Below, one piece after another: positions 1-6,781 of a stretch of DNA of 64,000 nucleotides. The notes under the pieces are model-generated. The model worked only from the letters and a program-made list of their open reading frames with translations. It was not told where the DNA came from and did no database searches. This DNA comes from Weissella cibaria KACC 11862. Lineage in GTDB: Bacteria > Bacillota > Bacilli > Lactobacillales > Lactobacillaceae. The stretch covers positions 52,159 through 116,158 of the forward strand of contig NZ_AEKT01000028.1 in assembly GCF_000193635.1 (NCBI RefSeq), in the 5' to 3' direction. The position numbers were made by a program, and so were the translations under genes. Within the stretch, counting starts at the first letter, position 1; each line of letters begins with the position of its first letter.

Positions 1-618
1 ATTTTGATTGTTGTATTAACAGTATTCTCAATGGGCTTGTCAGGTTTGTTTGACGCCATTGGCACGTTCATTGGTACAGGTATGACGACTGGTATTTTCT
101 CTGAAGCTGACCAGAAGGAGTTCTACGAAGGTAAGGGCTTTAAGTCAAAGATGGACCGCGGGTTGGTTGCAGATACATTTGCGACGATGTTTGCTGGTAT
201 CTTTGGTACCTCAAATACAACGACGTTCATTGAAGCGTCAGCCGGCATTAAGGCGGGTGGACGTACTGGTTTGACATCAGTCGTCGTTGCAATTGGTTTC
301 TTGCTTGCAATTATTGCGGCACCGCTGGTTAATGTGATTCCAACGGCAGCAACTGCACCAATTCTAATCGTTGTTGGTATCATGATGATGAATGAGTTTA
401 AGGCAATCGAGTGGGATGATATTGAAATTGCGATTCCCGCCTTCTTCACGTCAGCATTCATGGCCTTCTCATACTCAATTTCGTATGGTATTGCGGCTGG
501 CTTTATTTTCTTCGTTGTCATTAAGAGTGTGAAGCGGAAGTTTGCTGAAATTAGTCCAATCTTGTGGATTGTGACGATTTTGTTCTTGTTGAACTTCATC
601 TCGTTAGCAGTTAATTAA
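1..618 (+). CDS. NCS2/AzgA-family purine permease, C-terminal part (5' end cut by window)
   Basis: Membrane transporter that most likely imports adenine, guanine or hypoxanthine. The reading frame is open from the first base, so the gene begins outside the window; about 205 residues remain. The visible part has AzgA-type motifs, LFDAIGTFIGTG near the start and FGTSNTTTFIEASAGIKAGG around residues 68-87, followed by several hydrophobic segments and a short polar C-terminus. The family is normally about 430-480 residues, so roughly half is missing. An intrinsic terminator follows directly, so this gene ends its transcription unit before comG. Family is clear; the exact substrate is inferred. 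Confidence 0.9.
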   Translation: MLIVVLTVFSMGLSGLFDAIGTFIGTGMTTGIFSEADQKEFYEGKGFKSKMDRGLVADTFATMFAGIFGTSNTTTFIEASAGIKAGGRTGLTSVVVAIGFLLAIIAAPLVNVIPTAATAPILIVVGIMMMNEFKAIEWDDIEIAIPAFFTSAFMAFSYSISYGIAAGFIFFVVIKSVKRKFAEISPILWIVTILFLLNFISLAVN

Positions 619-628
619 AAAATTTTTG

Positions 629-673
629 AAACGCTCTTGCGACTGGTTTTCTTGGTTGCAAGAGCGTTTTTTT
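629..673 (+). terminator. Intrinsic terminator of the purine permease
   Basis: Twelve-bp perfect stem, AAACGCTCTTGC (629-640) with GCAAGAGCGTTT (658-669), followed by a T run. It isolates the permease gene from the comG operon. Confidence 0.92.
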
Positions 674-752
674 GTGAATTAAAAAATTATTTTGATGACT
701 TTTGGACAAATTGTACAACCGTGCCTCTTTATTAGTTGTGAGGAAGTAAGAC

Positions 753-1682
753 ATGACGACAATTCAAGCGGTATTTAGTAACGCCATTTTCGAGGCAGCA
801 CAACACCAAGCAAGTGATATTTACATTATGCCGAAACAAGACGGGTATCAGGTGTCTTGTTATACGGCGGACGGGATTGTTCCATTGGACGTGTTAACAG
901 CATCGGTAGGGGCAGCTTTAATTCGCCACATTAAATTTGAGGCACAGATGGACATCAGTGAAATGCGGCGCCCGCAATTGGGACGGTGGACTTATCAAGC
1001 GGGTGACCGACCACTTCATTTGCGGGTATCTAGTGTTGGTGATTTTCTAAATCGGGAGTCAGTGGTCGTTCGGTTAATCGTGGCGGCCACCGACCGCCAA
1101 ATTCGATGGGTAGAGACGACGCCTGTGGCTGAACTCACGGCCACGTTAGCGCGTCGACAGGGGTTAGTCTTAATTGCTGGGCAAATGGGCGCCGGTAAAA
1201 CGACGACATTGCATTACCTGGCGGGACAGGTACTTCAAAATCAGATGATTTTGACAATCGAAGATCCGGTGGAAATTGTGCAGAGTGAGTACCTACAATT
1301 ACAGGTTAATCGTGACGCAGAAATGGATTATGCGACCTTGCTACGATTGGCATTGCGTCACCATCCGGATGTGATGATTATTGGTGAGATTCGGGATGCC
1401 GAAACGGCGCACATTGTTGTTGAAGCGGCCTTGAGCGGTCATTTAATTTTAAGTACCGTTCATGCCATGTCAATAGCTGGCATTTGGTACCGGCTGCGGG
1501 CATTCGGTATACCAGCGGCCATTCTTCGCCAAGTTTTGATTGGCTTGGGTTACCAAACAATGGTGCATGACACACACGGACCAATGGCTGATTTGCAAGT
1601 TGCGCAGGGGGACGAATTAGTGACATTACTCCAGGAGGTGAGGGATGAAGAAGCAGCAGTGGCCGTTGAAAACGCAAGCTGA
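753..1682 (+). CDS. comGA: ComGA, competence pseudopilus assembly ATPase
   Basis: Cytoplasmic secretion ATPase of the GspE/PilB type that powers assembly of the competence pseudopilus for DNA uptake. At 309 residues it is a normal ComGA length. Walker A GQMGAGKT lies at residues 143-150, the Asp-box region IEDPVE at about 169-174, and the Walker B segment DVMIIGEIRD at 206-215, followed by the His-box region STVHA. The four-cysteine zinc motif of larger GspE proteins is absent, as usual for ComGA. A GAGGAAG ribosome site precedes the ATG. First gene of a seven-gene operon; comGB overlaps its end by 38 nt, suggesting translational coupling. Confidence 0.96.
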   Translation: MTTIQAVFSNAIFEAAQHQASDIYIMPKQDGYQVSCYTADGIVPLDVLTASVGAALIRHIKFEAQMDISEMRRPQLGRWTYQAGDRPLHLRVSSVGDFLNRESVVVRLIVAATDRQIRWVETTPVAELTATLARRQGLVLIAGQMGAGKTTTLHYLAGQVLQNQMILTIEDPVEIVQSEYLQLQVNRDAEMDYATLLRLALRHHPDVMIIGEIRDAETAHIVVEAALSGHLILSTVHAMSIAGIWYRLRAFGIPAAILRQVLIGLGYQTMVHDTHGPMADLQVAQGDELVTLLQEVRDEEAAVAVENAS

Positions 1683-2643
1683 TTTTTTTGAATTGCTTGG
1701 CCAACTGATTGCGAACGGGTATGCGTTAGAACGGGCGTTGATGACCGTGCAAGGTGTTTTACCCAAACAACGGCTGGCACTAATCGCAATTGTGGCTGGG
1801 TTGCATCAAGGTCAACCACTACATCAGCTACTGGCACCGTATGTGCGTCGCGAAATTGCGCGTGAATTGGCTTTTGCTAGTGTCCATGGGCGGCTATCGC
1901 AACTGGTGATGGAAATTGGTCGACGGGAACATCGTCGGTTGAGACAAAGTCAGAAGCTCCGCCAATTACTACTCTATCCAGTTGTGCTACTGGTGATGTT
2001 AGCGGGCTTAATGGGGCTATTTTGTACGTATCTATTGCCTCAATTACAGCAGATGGGTGCAACAGTGCCACAGCTGTCGCACTGGGGCGTTGGTTTAAGC
2101 GTGAGTGTTTTAACCTGTTGTGTTGTTAGTTGGCTTGGTGGACGAATATGGCGTCGACGTAATTGGCTGCAACGACTACAGCTGTTACAGCGGGTGCCAT
2201 TCATCGGCTCACTGGTGCAGCTGTCTATCGGATATCAGATGAGTTTGCAATTGGGGTTACTTTTGACGAGTGGGATTGGTTTGGCGACAATCGTCAAGCG
2301 GAGTGCAACAGCGGATAGTCCAGAATTAATGCGACTATTGGGCACGCAAGCAGAACGGGGCTTACGAGAAGGCCAAGATTTACGGCAAGTTATTCAGTCG
2401 ATGCCATTATTACCGCCGGAATGTCAGCATCTTTTTGCAAAAGGAAAATCAGAACAAGCAATTGGTGAAGATTTTCAAATTTTAGCGCAACGTAAATTTG
2501 AACTATTAGAACGACAAGTACAACGTTATTTAATGATTATTCAACCGGTATGTTTTGCGGTGATTGGTCTAATTGTTATCGGGTTATACGGCATTATGTT
2601 GTTACCGATGTATCGAAATATGGGGGAATTAATGACATGGTAA
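1645..2643 (+). CDS. comGB: ComGB, pseudopilus inner-membrane platform protein
   Basis: Polytopic GspF/PilC-family membrane protein that anchors the ComGA ATPase and helps assemble ComGC. It has 332 residues, typical for the family. Hydrophobic segments are at about residues 109-130, 148-165 and 300-325, the three-helix GspF pattern. It overlaps comGA and its TAA lies next to the comGC ATG. A strong AGGAGG site (1633-1638) lies inside the end of comGA. Function rests on family resemblance and operon position. Confidence 0.95.
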   Translation: MKKQQWPLKTQADFFELLGQLIANGYALERALMTVQGVLPKQRLALIAIVAGLHQGQPLHQLLAPYVRREIARELAFASVHGRLSQLVMEIGRREHRRLRQSQKLRQLLLYPVVLLVMLAGLMGLFCTYLLPQLQQMGATVPQLSHWGVGLSVSVLTCCVVSWLGGRIWRRRNWLQRLQLLQRVPFIGSLVQLSIGYQMSLQLGLLLTSGIGLATIVKRSATADSPELMRLLGTQAERGLREGQDLRQVIQSMPLLPPECQHLFAKGKSEQAIGEDFQILAQRKFELLERQVQRYLMIIQPVCFAVIGLIVIGLYGIMLLPMYRNMGELMTW

Positions 2644-2948
2644 AGCACACAAAGCGTCGCGGATTTACGTTGATTGAAGTTGTGACAACAATTTTTATTA
2701 TTGGTCTATTGATCTTATTGGTCTTGCCCAATGTGAATAACGTGCGTAAGTTCGCTGAACAGAAGCAACAAACGGCTCTGGTACAAACGATTCAAACGCA
2801 GGTAGATCTTTACTTGAGCGAAAATCCAGATAAGGTCGCTAATTTCGGTGATTTACAAACGAATCAGTACTTGTCCGCAGATCAGGTAAAACAGGCCAAA
2901 GCTGCGGGAATTGACATTAAGGATAGCCAGGTGTTCCGTGCAAAATAA
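2637..2948 (+). CDS. comGC: ComGC, major competence pseudopilin
   Basis: Major subunit of the DNA-uptake pseudopilus. The N-terminus MVKHTKRRGFTLIEVV has the class III signal: basic leader, prepilin-peptidase site between G and F, Glu at +5, then a hydrophobic helix (FIIGLLILLVLPNV). The ATG at 2637 is preferred over further upstream starts because it gives the short leader expected of ComGC and has GGGGGA at 2622-2627 as ribosome site. Length is 103 residues, normal. It overlaps comGB by 7 nt and comGD by 11 nt. Confidence 0.95.
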   Translation: MVKHTKRRGFTLIEVVTTIFIIGLLILLVLPNVNNVRKFAEQKQQTALVQTIQTQVDLYLSENPDKVANFGDLQTNQYLSADQVKQAKAAGIDIKDSQVFRAK

Positions 2949-3333
2949 GCGGGCCGCGTTTACATTAATTGAAACGGTCGTGGTGTTATGCATTGTCAGT
3001 GTGGTTGGTCTATCAGGACAGCAGTTGTTGCCCAGCAAGTCTGCGGACGCCTGGGTGACGTTTGAACAACAGTTCGATTTGGCGTATGAAAAGGCCCGTC
3101 AACGGCAACTGTATATGGGACAAGCCTTTGCCGTGATTGCGCAAGGCGATGCCGTGTTTGTGGATAATCAACGAGTGCCCCTACCGGCAGGCTGGGTAGC
3201 ACGATATCGCATGGTTGAGTGTCGACGCCATTATGTGAAACCAGCGACAATCATGATTTGGCATGCAGACCGCCCAAAACCGGTGCGCTTGGTGTTTCAA
3301 TTTGGTGGGGGTACCTATGAGTTGCAAACGTAA
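2938..3333 (+). CDS. comGD: ComGD, minor competence pseudopilin
   Basis: Type IV pilin-like minor component of the ComG pseudopilus. The GTG at 2938 gives the N-terminus VQNKRAAFTLIETVVVL, a short basic leader, the FTLIE cleavage context and a hydrophobic helix. The residue before the cleavage point is Ala rather than the usual Gly. An upstream TTG at 2911 would give an unusually long leader. Length is 131 residues. It overlaps both neighbours, consistent with coupled translation. Confidence 0.88.
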   Translation: MQNKRAAFTLIETVVVLCIVSVVGLSGQQLLPSKSADAWVTFEQQFDLAYEKARQRQLYMGQAFAVIAQGDAVFVDNQRVPLPAGWVARYRMVECRRHYVKPATIMIWHADRPKPVRLVFQFGGGTYELQT

Positions 3334-3517
3334 CGGGACGATTCTTGCTGAGGCATTGGTGGCTGCGCTAATTTTAATCAGTACAACAACCTTAATTATG
3401 ATGACAGTACGTTACTATCACGTACAACGACAACAAGAAGAAGCCCAAATCATAGCTGTTAAACAAACATACAAACAGGAACTTCGAGCGTGGTTAAAAG
3501 AAAAGCATTCACCTTAG
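3317..3517 (+). CDS. comGE: ComGE, minor competence pseudopilin
   Basis: Small pilin-like protein of 66 residues. The ATG at 3317 has a good ribosome site (GGTGGGGG, 3304-3311) inside comGD and gives MSCKRNGTILAEALVAALIL, with the G-T cleavage context, Glu at +5 and a hydrophobic helix. The longer frame from 3263 adds 18 residues with no pilin character. Assignment to ComGE comes from position, size and the ILAEALVA signature. Confidence 0.85.
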   Translation: MSCKRNGTILAEALVAALILISTTTLIMMTVRYYHVQRQQEEAQIIAVKQTYKQELRAWLKEKHSP

Positions 3518-3915
3518 CAGAAACATTGGTCGCCTTAAGTATTATTATCATGTTTGGTTCCCTAATAACGATTGGCACTCGAATGATGCGTCAAACGCAA
3601 ACACAAGCGGTGCAAACAATGACAACGCAACGCGTTTTACGGGCCTTGATTATTTTAGAATCGCCAGATGCTGCCTACCAATTGGTGACGTGCCATGCGG
3701 ATGTGGTTCGCCTGCGAAGTCAAACGAAACAACAGGACTACCTACTCCTAGTTAAGCGCCAACGTTTGGTTGTGACGACGATGCAAAGCGGACAGATTGT
3801 GTTGTTAAATCAGGTCAAACAAGCGAAATTTCAACGTCTTAGTGACCGGCGCATTGGTATTACGATCTTCTGTACGACAGGCCAAAAAGTTTATGAGGAG
3901 GTGACTTTGTATTGA
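3490..3915 (+). CDS. comGF: ComGF, minor competence pseudopilin
   Basis: Pilin-like minor component, 141 residues, GTG start. The N-terminus VVKRKAFTLAETLVALSIII shows a basic leader, the FTLAE context and a hydrophobic helix. As in ComGD, the -1 residue is Ala instead of Gly. Two cysteines lie in the soluble part (TCHAD, IFCTTG), fitting the disulfide seen in ComG minor pilins of other species. It overlaps comGE by 28 nt. Confidence 0.88.
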   Translation: MVKRKAFTLAETLVALSIIIMFGSLITIGTRMMRQTQTQAVQTMTTQRVLRALIILESPDAAYQLVTCHADVVRLRSQTKQQDYLLLVKRQRLVVTTMQSGQIVLLNQVKQAKFQRLSDRRIGITIFCTTGQKVYEEVTLY

Positions 3916-4196
3916 AACGGACACGATCAGGGCATATTTTGGGGCACACGTTGGGGGTGAGTGGGGTGCTGGTGGTGGCACTGACTGGCTGGTGTGTGAT
4001 GCAGTCACACGCGCAACAGTTGCGCCGGGCTGAGCTGTTTTATTGGCAGGGTAAGTGCCAGGCGTTAGCTTATGTGCGCCAGACACCTGAAGAACGAGGT
4101 AAGTCACCGCAACCGTATCCACGCATTATTGCAACCTCCAAGTGCCATGAGTATGTCTTGGTCGACTGGAATCGGCAGGTCATTATTCCGAAGTGA
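3912..4196 (+). CDS. comGG: ComGG-like, last gene of the competence pseudopilus operon
   Basis: Ninety-four residues with an N-terminal membrane helix (GVSGVLVVALTGWCVM) after a basic leader. It starts at TTG 3912, placed by the strong GAGGAGGTGA site at 3895-3904. It lacks a clear prepilin-peptidase motif, as ComGG proteins often do. ComGG is poorly conserved, so the call rests mainly on position as the seventh gene overlapping comGF by 4 nt. Confidence 0.78.
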   Translation: MKRTRSGHILGHTLGVSGVLVVALTGWCVMQSHAQQLRRAELFYWQGKCQALAYVRQTPEERGKSPQPYPRIIATSKCHEYVLVDWNRQVIIPK

Positions 4197-4272
4197 ATTC
4201 AACGGCCTCTTTCCTTGTCACTTACTAAAAAACTAGCTACACTGGAAGGAGCAGAAAAAACGAGGTAAAGAC

Positions 4273-5280
4273 ATGTTTGAAACGATTGAGAAGGCGGTTA
4301 AGCAACTACAAGCCGCACAAAATAAGCTTGTTGAAACATTAGACATGGCTGCAATTGAAGCGCTTGTGATTGTGTTTGAGTTGATGCTCGGGCAAGATGA
4401 TGATGAATGGGCAACGCTTTCAGCGACGGATCAGGCAAATATCCTAGCTGACATCCAAGCGGCTGATTTTGATGGTATGACCCCAGAACTAAAGCGTCAG
4501 GTACTACAACTATTGCTTGTGGCAACGATGCGTGAAGATGGGTTGCAAGCAAACTATCAAGTAACGCCGGATGCCATTGGTATGTGGGTAGGCTTTGTCG
4601 TTGAACAATTTGTGACTGCAGGTGAGCCAGTAAAGGTAACTGATTTGACGGTCGGTTCAGGTAATTTGCTTGCAACGGTGGCGCAAGTTTTGGGACAACA
4701 AAAGAATGAAATGACAGCGAGTGGGGTTGAAAACGACGATACGATGTTGACGATTGCCTCAGGTATGGCCGCTTTGCTCGGCTTAGATTGGCAACTAACT
4801 TTGGCGGATGCAGTCGCTGATCAACCAGCTGTGAATCAAGATGTTGTGATAGCAGACTTACCAGTTGGCTATTATCCATCAGCTGTGCCGACTGATTTTA
4901 CGACGCAAGCTGATGACGGACTGACATACGTACACCACTTGCTAATTGAGCAAGCCATTAAGGCACTGCGTCCAGGTGGTTTGGCGGCGTTGATTGTACC
5001 GGCTAATTTGTTCGAATCAGAGCAAGCGGCTAATATCTTGAAGTATTTGCAAGGCTCAGACGTTTTCTTCCAAGCGCTACTCCAATTCCCAGAAAAGCTC
5101 TTTACTAATGAGAAGGCTGCCAAGGCTATCTTGGTTTTGCAACGATCAGGTGGGGATGCTGTCCAAGCAACCCCCGTTATGCTAGCGCGGACGCCTGAAT
5201 TGACAAATGTGGCAGAAAATAAGAATTTTGTGTCAGAAATTACGGCTTGGATGACGGCAAACGCATTACGCCACGCATAG
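4273..5280 (+). CDS. YtxK-family class I SAM-dependent methyltransferase
   Basis: N6-adenine methylase-like protein of 335 residues, no known restriction partner. The SAM-binding motif I appears as LTVGSGNLLATV at about residues 122-133, and the catalytic motif IV position reads DLPVGYYP (about 196-203), where true adenine methylases have NPPY. This altered motif is characteristic of the YtxK group found downstream of comG and upstream of ackA in many Firmicutes. The substrate is unknown. A GAGGTAA ribosome site precedes the ATG. Confidence 0.85.
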   Translation: MFETIEKAVKQLQAAQNKLVETLDMAAIEALVIVFELMLGQDDDEWATLSATDQANILADIQAADFDGMTPELKRQVLQLLLVATMREDGLQANYQVTPDAIGMWVGFVVEQFVTAGEPVKVTDLTVGSGNLLATVAQVLGQQKNEMTASGVENDDTMLTIASGMAALLGLDWQLTLADAVADQPAVNQDVVIADLPVGYYPSAVPTDFTTQADDGLTYVHHLLIEQAIKALRPGGLAALIVPANLFESEQAANILKYLQGSDVFFQALLQFPEKLFTNEKAAKAILVLQRSGGDAVQATPVMLARTPELTNVAENKNFVSEITAWMTANALRHA

Positions 5281-5283
5281 TGT

Positions 5284-5342
5284 CACACGTGATACGTGTG
5301 TGAAACATTTGACAATTCAGTCAGTAAATTTTGTGCTATACT
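5284..5342 (+). promoter_or_regulatory. ackA promoter region with palindrome
   Basis: A perfect inverted repeat CACACGT-GAT-ACGTGTG (5284-5300) lies just upstream of an extended -10 promoter, TGC-TATACT (5334-5342). A TTGACA at 5309-5314 is 22 bp from this -10, too far for a standard -35, so the extended -10 may carry the promoter. The palindrome has no T run and looks more like a protein-binding site than a terminator. Confidence 0.5.
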
Positions 5343-5394
5343 ATTTAAAGATATTGAGCAAATTCCAGTTTTGGAAAAGAGGAGACAAGTATAC

Positions 5395-6585
5395 ATGGCT
5401 AAGACTATGGCGATTAACGCCGGCTCTTCATCATTGAAGTTTCAATTGATTGAGATGCCAGCTGAGCAGGTAATTGCAAAGGGACAAGTTGAACGAATCG
5501 GTTTGAGCGATTCAATCTTTACGTTGAAGTACAATGGTGAAAAGATTGAATTGATTCAAGACATCGACAACCACGAGGCTGCCATTAACTTGTTGTTGGA
5601 ACAATTGAAGGAAAACAACGTTATTGCTGACTTGAGCGAAATCACAGGTGTTGGTCACCGTGTGGTTGCGGGTGGAGAATGGTTTAACCACTCAGTCGTT
5701 GTTGACGATGATGTTTTGGAAAAGATTGACCGTTTGGCTGCTTATGCGCCTTTGCACAACCCAGCTAACGCTATGGGAATCCGTGTCTTCCAAAAGTTGT
5801 TGCCTAACGCAACTTCAGTCGCTGTGTTCGACACAGCGTTCCACCAAACAATGCCACGCAAGAACTACTTGTACGGTTTGCCATATGAGTACTACACGAA
5901 GTACGGTGCTCGTAAGTATGGTGCCCACGGAACATCACACCGTTACGTGGCTGCCCGCACGGCAGAAATTTTGAACAAGCCTCTTGAAGACTTGAAGATT
6001 ATCACGCTTCACTTGGGAGCTGGTGCTTCAATTACGGCCATCAAGAATGGTAAGTCATACGATACTTCAATGGGCTTCACGCCATTGGCTGGTGTTATGA
6101 TGGCAACTCGTTCAGGTGATGTGGACCCATCTTTGGTTTACTACATCCAAGAGCGTGAAGGTTTGACGAACGATGAAATGTTGAACATCTTGAACAAGAA
6201 GTCAGGTTTGCTTGGTGTCTCAACGTTGTCAGCTGACATGCGTGACTTGAAGGCTGTTCGTGAGACAAACGAACACGCTGAATTGGCTATCCAAATGTTC
6301 GTTGATCGTGTTGTTCGTTACATCGGTCAATACTACATGGAGCTTGAAGGTATTGATGCAATCGTCTTTACTGCTGGTATCGGTGAAAATGCCGATGACT
6401 TGCGTTCAGAAATCATCAGCCGTTTGAACTTCATGGGTATTAAGATGAATGAAGAACAAAACAAGCAACGTGATGATGAAATGATTATTTCTACTGATGA
6501 TTCAGCCGTTAAGGTGTTGAAGGTTGCAACCGATGAAGAAATTATGATTGCACGCGACGTTGAATTGTTGAAGAATAACAAGTAA
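5395..6585 (+). CDS. ackA: Acetate kinase
   Basis: Interconverts acetyl phosphate plus ADP and acetate plus ATP, the energy-yielding end of the phosphoketolase pathway used by heterofermentative lactic acid bacteria. The product is 396 residues, normal length. Motifs visible are INAGSSSLKF at the N-terminus, FDTAFHQTMP, GAHGTSHRYV and HLGAGASI (phosphate and nucleotide binding), and FTAGIGENA near the C-terminus. The ATG at 5395 follows an AGAGGAG site; the longer open frame from 5296 runs through the promoter and is not coding. Codons are strongly biased, as for a highly expressed gene. Confidence 0.98.
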   Translation: MAKTMAINAGSSSLKFQLIEMPAEQVIAKGQVERIGLSDSIFTLKYNGEKIELIQDIDNHEAAINLLLEQLKENNVIADLSEITGVGHRVVAGGEWFNHSVVVDDDVLEKIDRLAAYAPLHNPANAMGIRVFQKLLPNATSVAVFDTAFHQTMPRKNYLYGLPYEYYTKYGARKYGAHGTSHRYVAARTAEILNKPLEDLKIITLHLGAGASITAIKNGKSYDTSMGFTPLAGVMMATRSGDVDPSLVYYIQEREGLTNDEMLNILNKKSGLLGVSTLSADMRDLKAVRETNEHAELAIQMFVDRVVRYIGQYYMELEGIDAIVFTAGIGENADDLRSEIISRLNFMGIKMNEEQNKQRDDEMIISTDDSAVKVLKVATDEEIMIARDVELLKNNK

Positions 6586-6601
6586 ACAAATGAAACGATA
6601 C

Positions 6602-6638
6602 AAAAGTTACGTATGAGGAATCGTACGTAACTTTTTTT
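6602..6638 (+). terminator. Intrinsic terminator of ackA
   Basis: Twelve-bp stem AAAAGTTACGTA (6602-6613) with TACGTAACTTTT (6624-6635), 10-nt loop, running into a T-rich tract. Confidence 0.92.
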
Positions 6639-6715
6639 ATTTATCGGTGTTGGCTGCGACAATCACAAAGGAACTTTAAAACGTTACTGGCATAATTAGG
6701 GGTATTTGCCTAAGT

Positions 6716-6745
6716 TTGGTAAAATAAAGTGTACGAATTTATACT
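6716..6745 (+). promoter_or_regulatory. Probable promoter of priA
   Basis: TTGGTA (6716-6721) and TATACT (6740-6745) are separated by 18 bp and lie about 35 bp upstream of the priA ATG, downstream of the ackA terminator. Confidence 0.55.
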
Positions 6746-6781
6746 TTTTGAACATAGAGTCTAACGAAAGGAAATATTTAA

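Noticed and set aside
4298-4879. 193-codon minus-strand ORF opposite the YtxK-like gene
   Set aside because: Antisense shadow of a well-supported methyltransferase; Gln/Leu/Ser-rich low-quality sequence with no ribosome site.
5309-5342. TTGACA at 5309 as the -35 of the ackA promoter
   Set aside because: The spacing to TATACT is 22 bp, too long; an extended -10 is a better explanation.
5296-5394. Upstream extension of ackA by 33 codons
   Set aside because: This part contains the -10 element and ends at the ribosome site; acetate kinases begin at the MAKTMAINAGSSS position.
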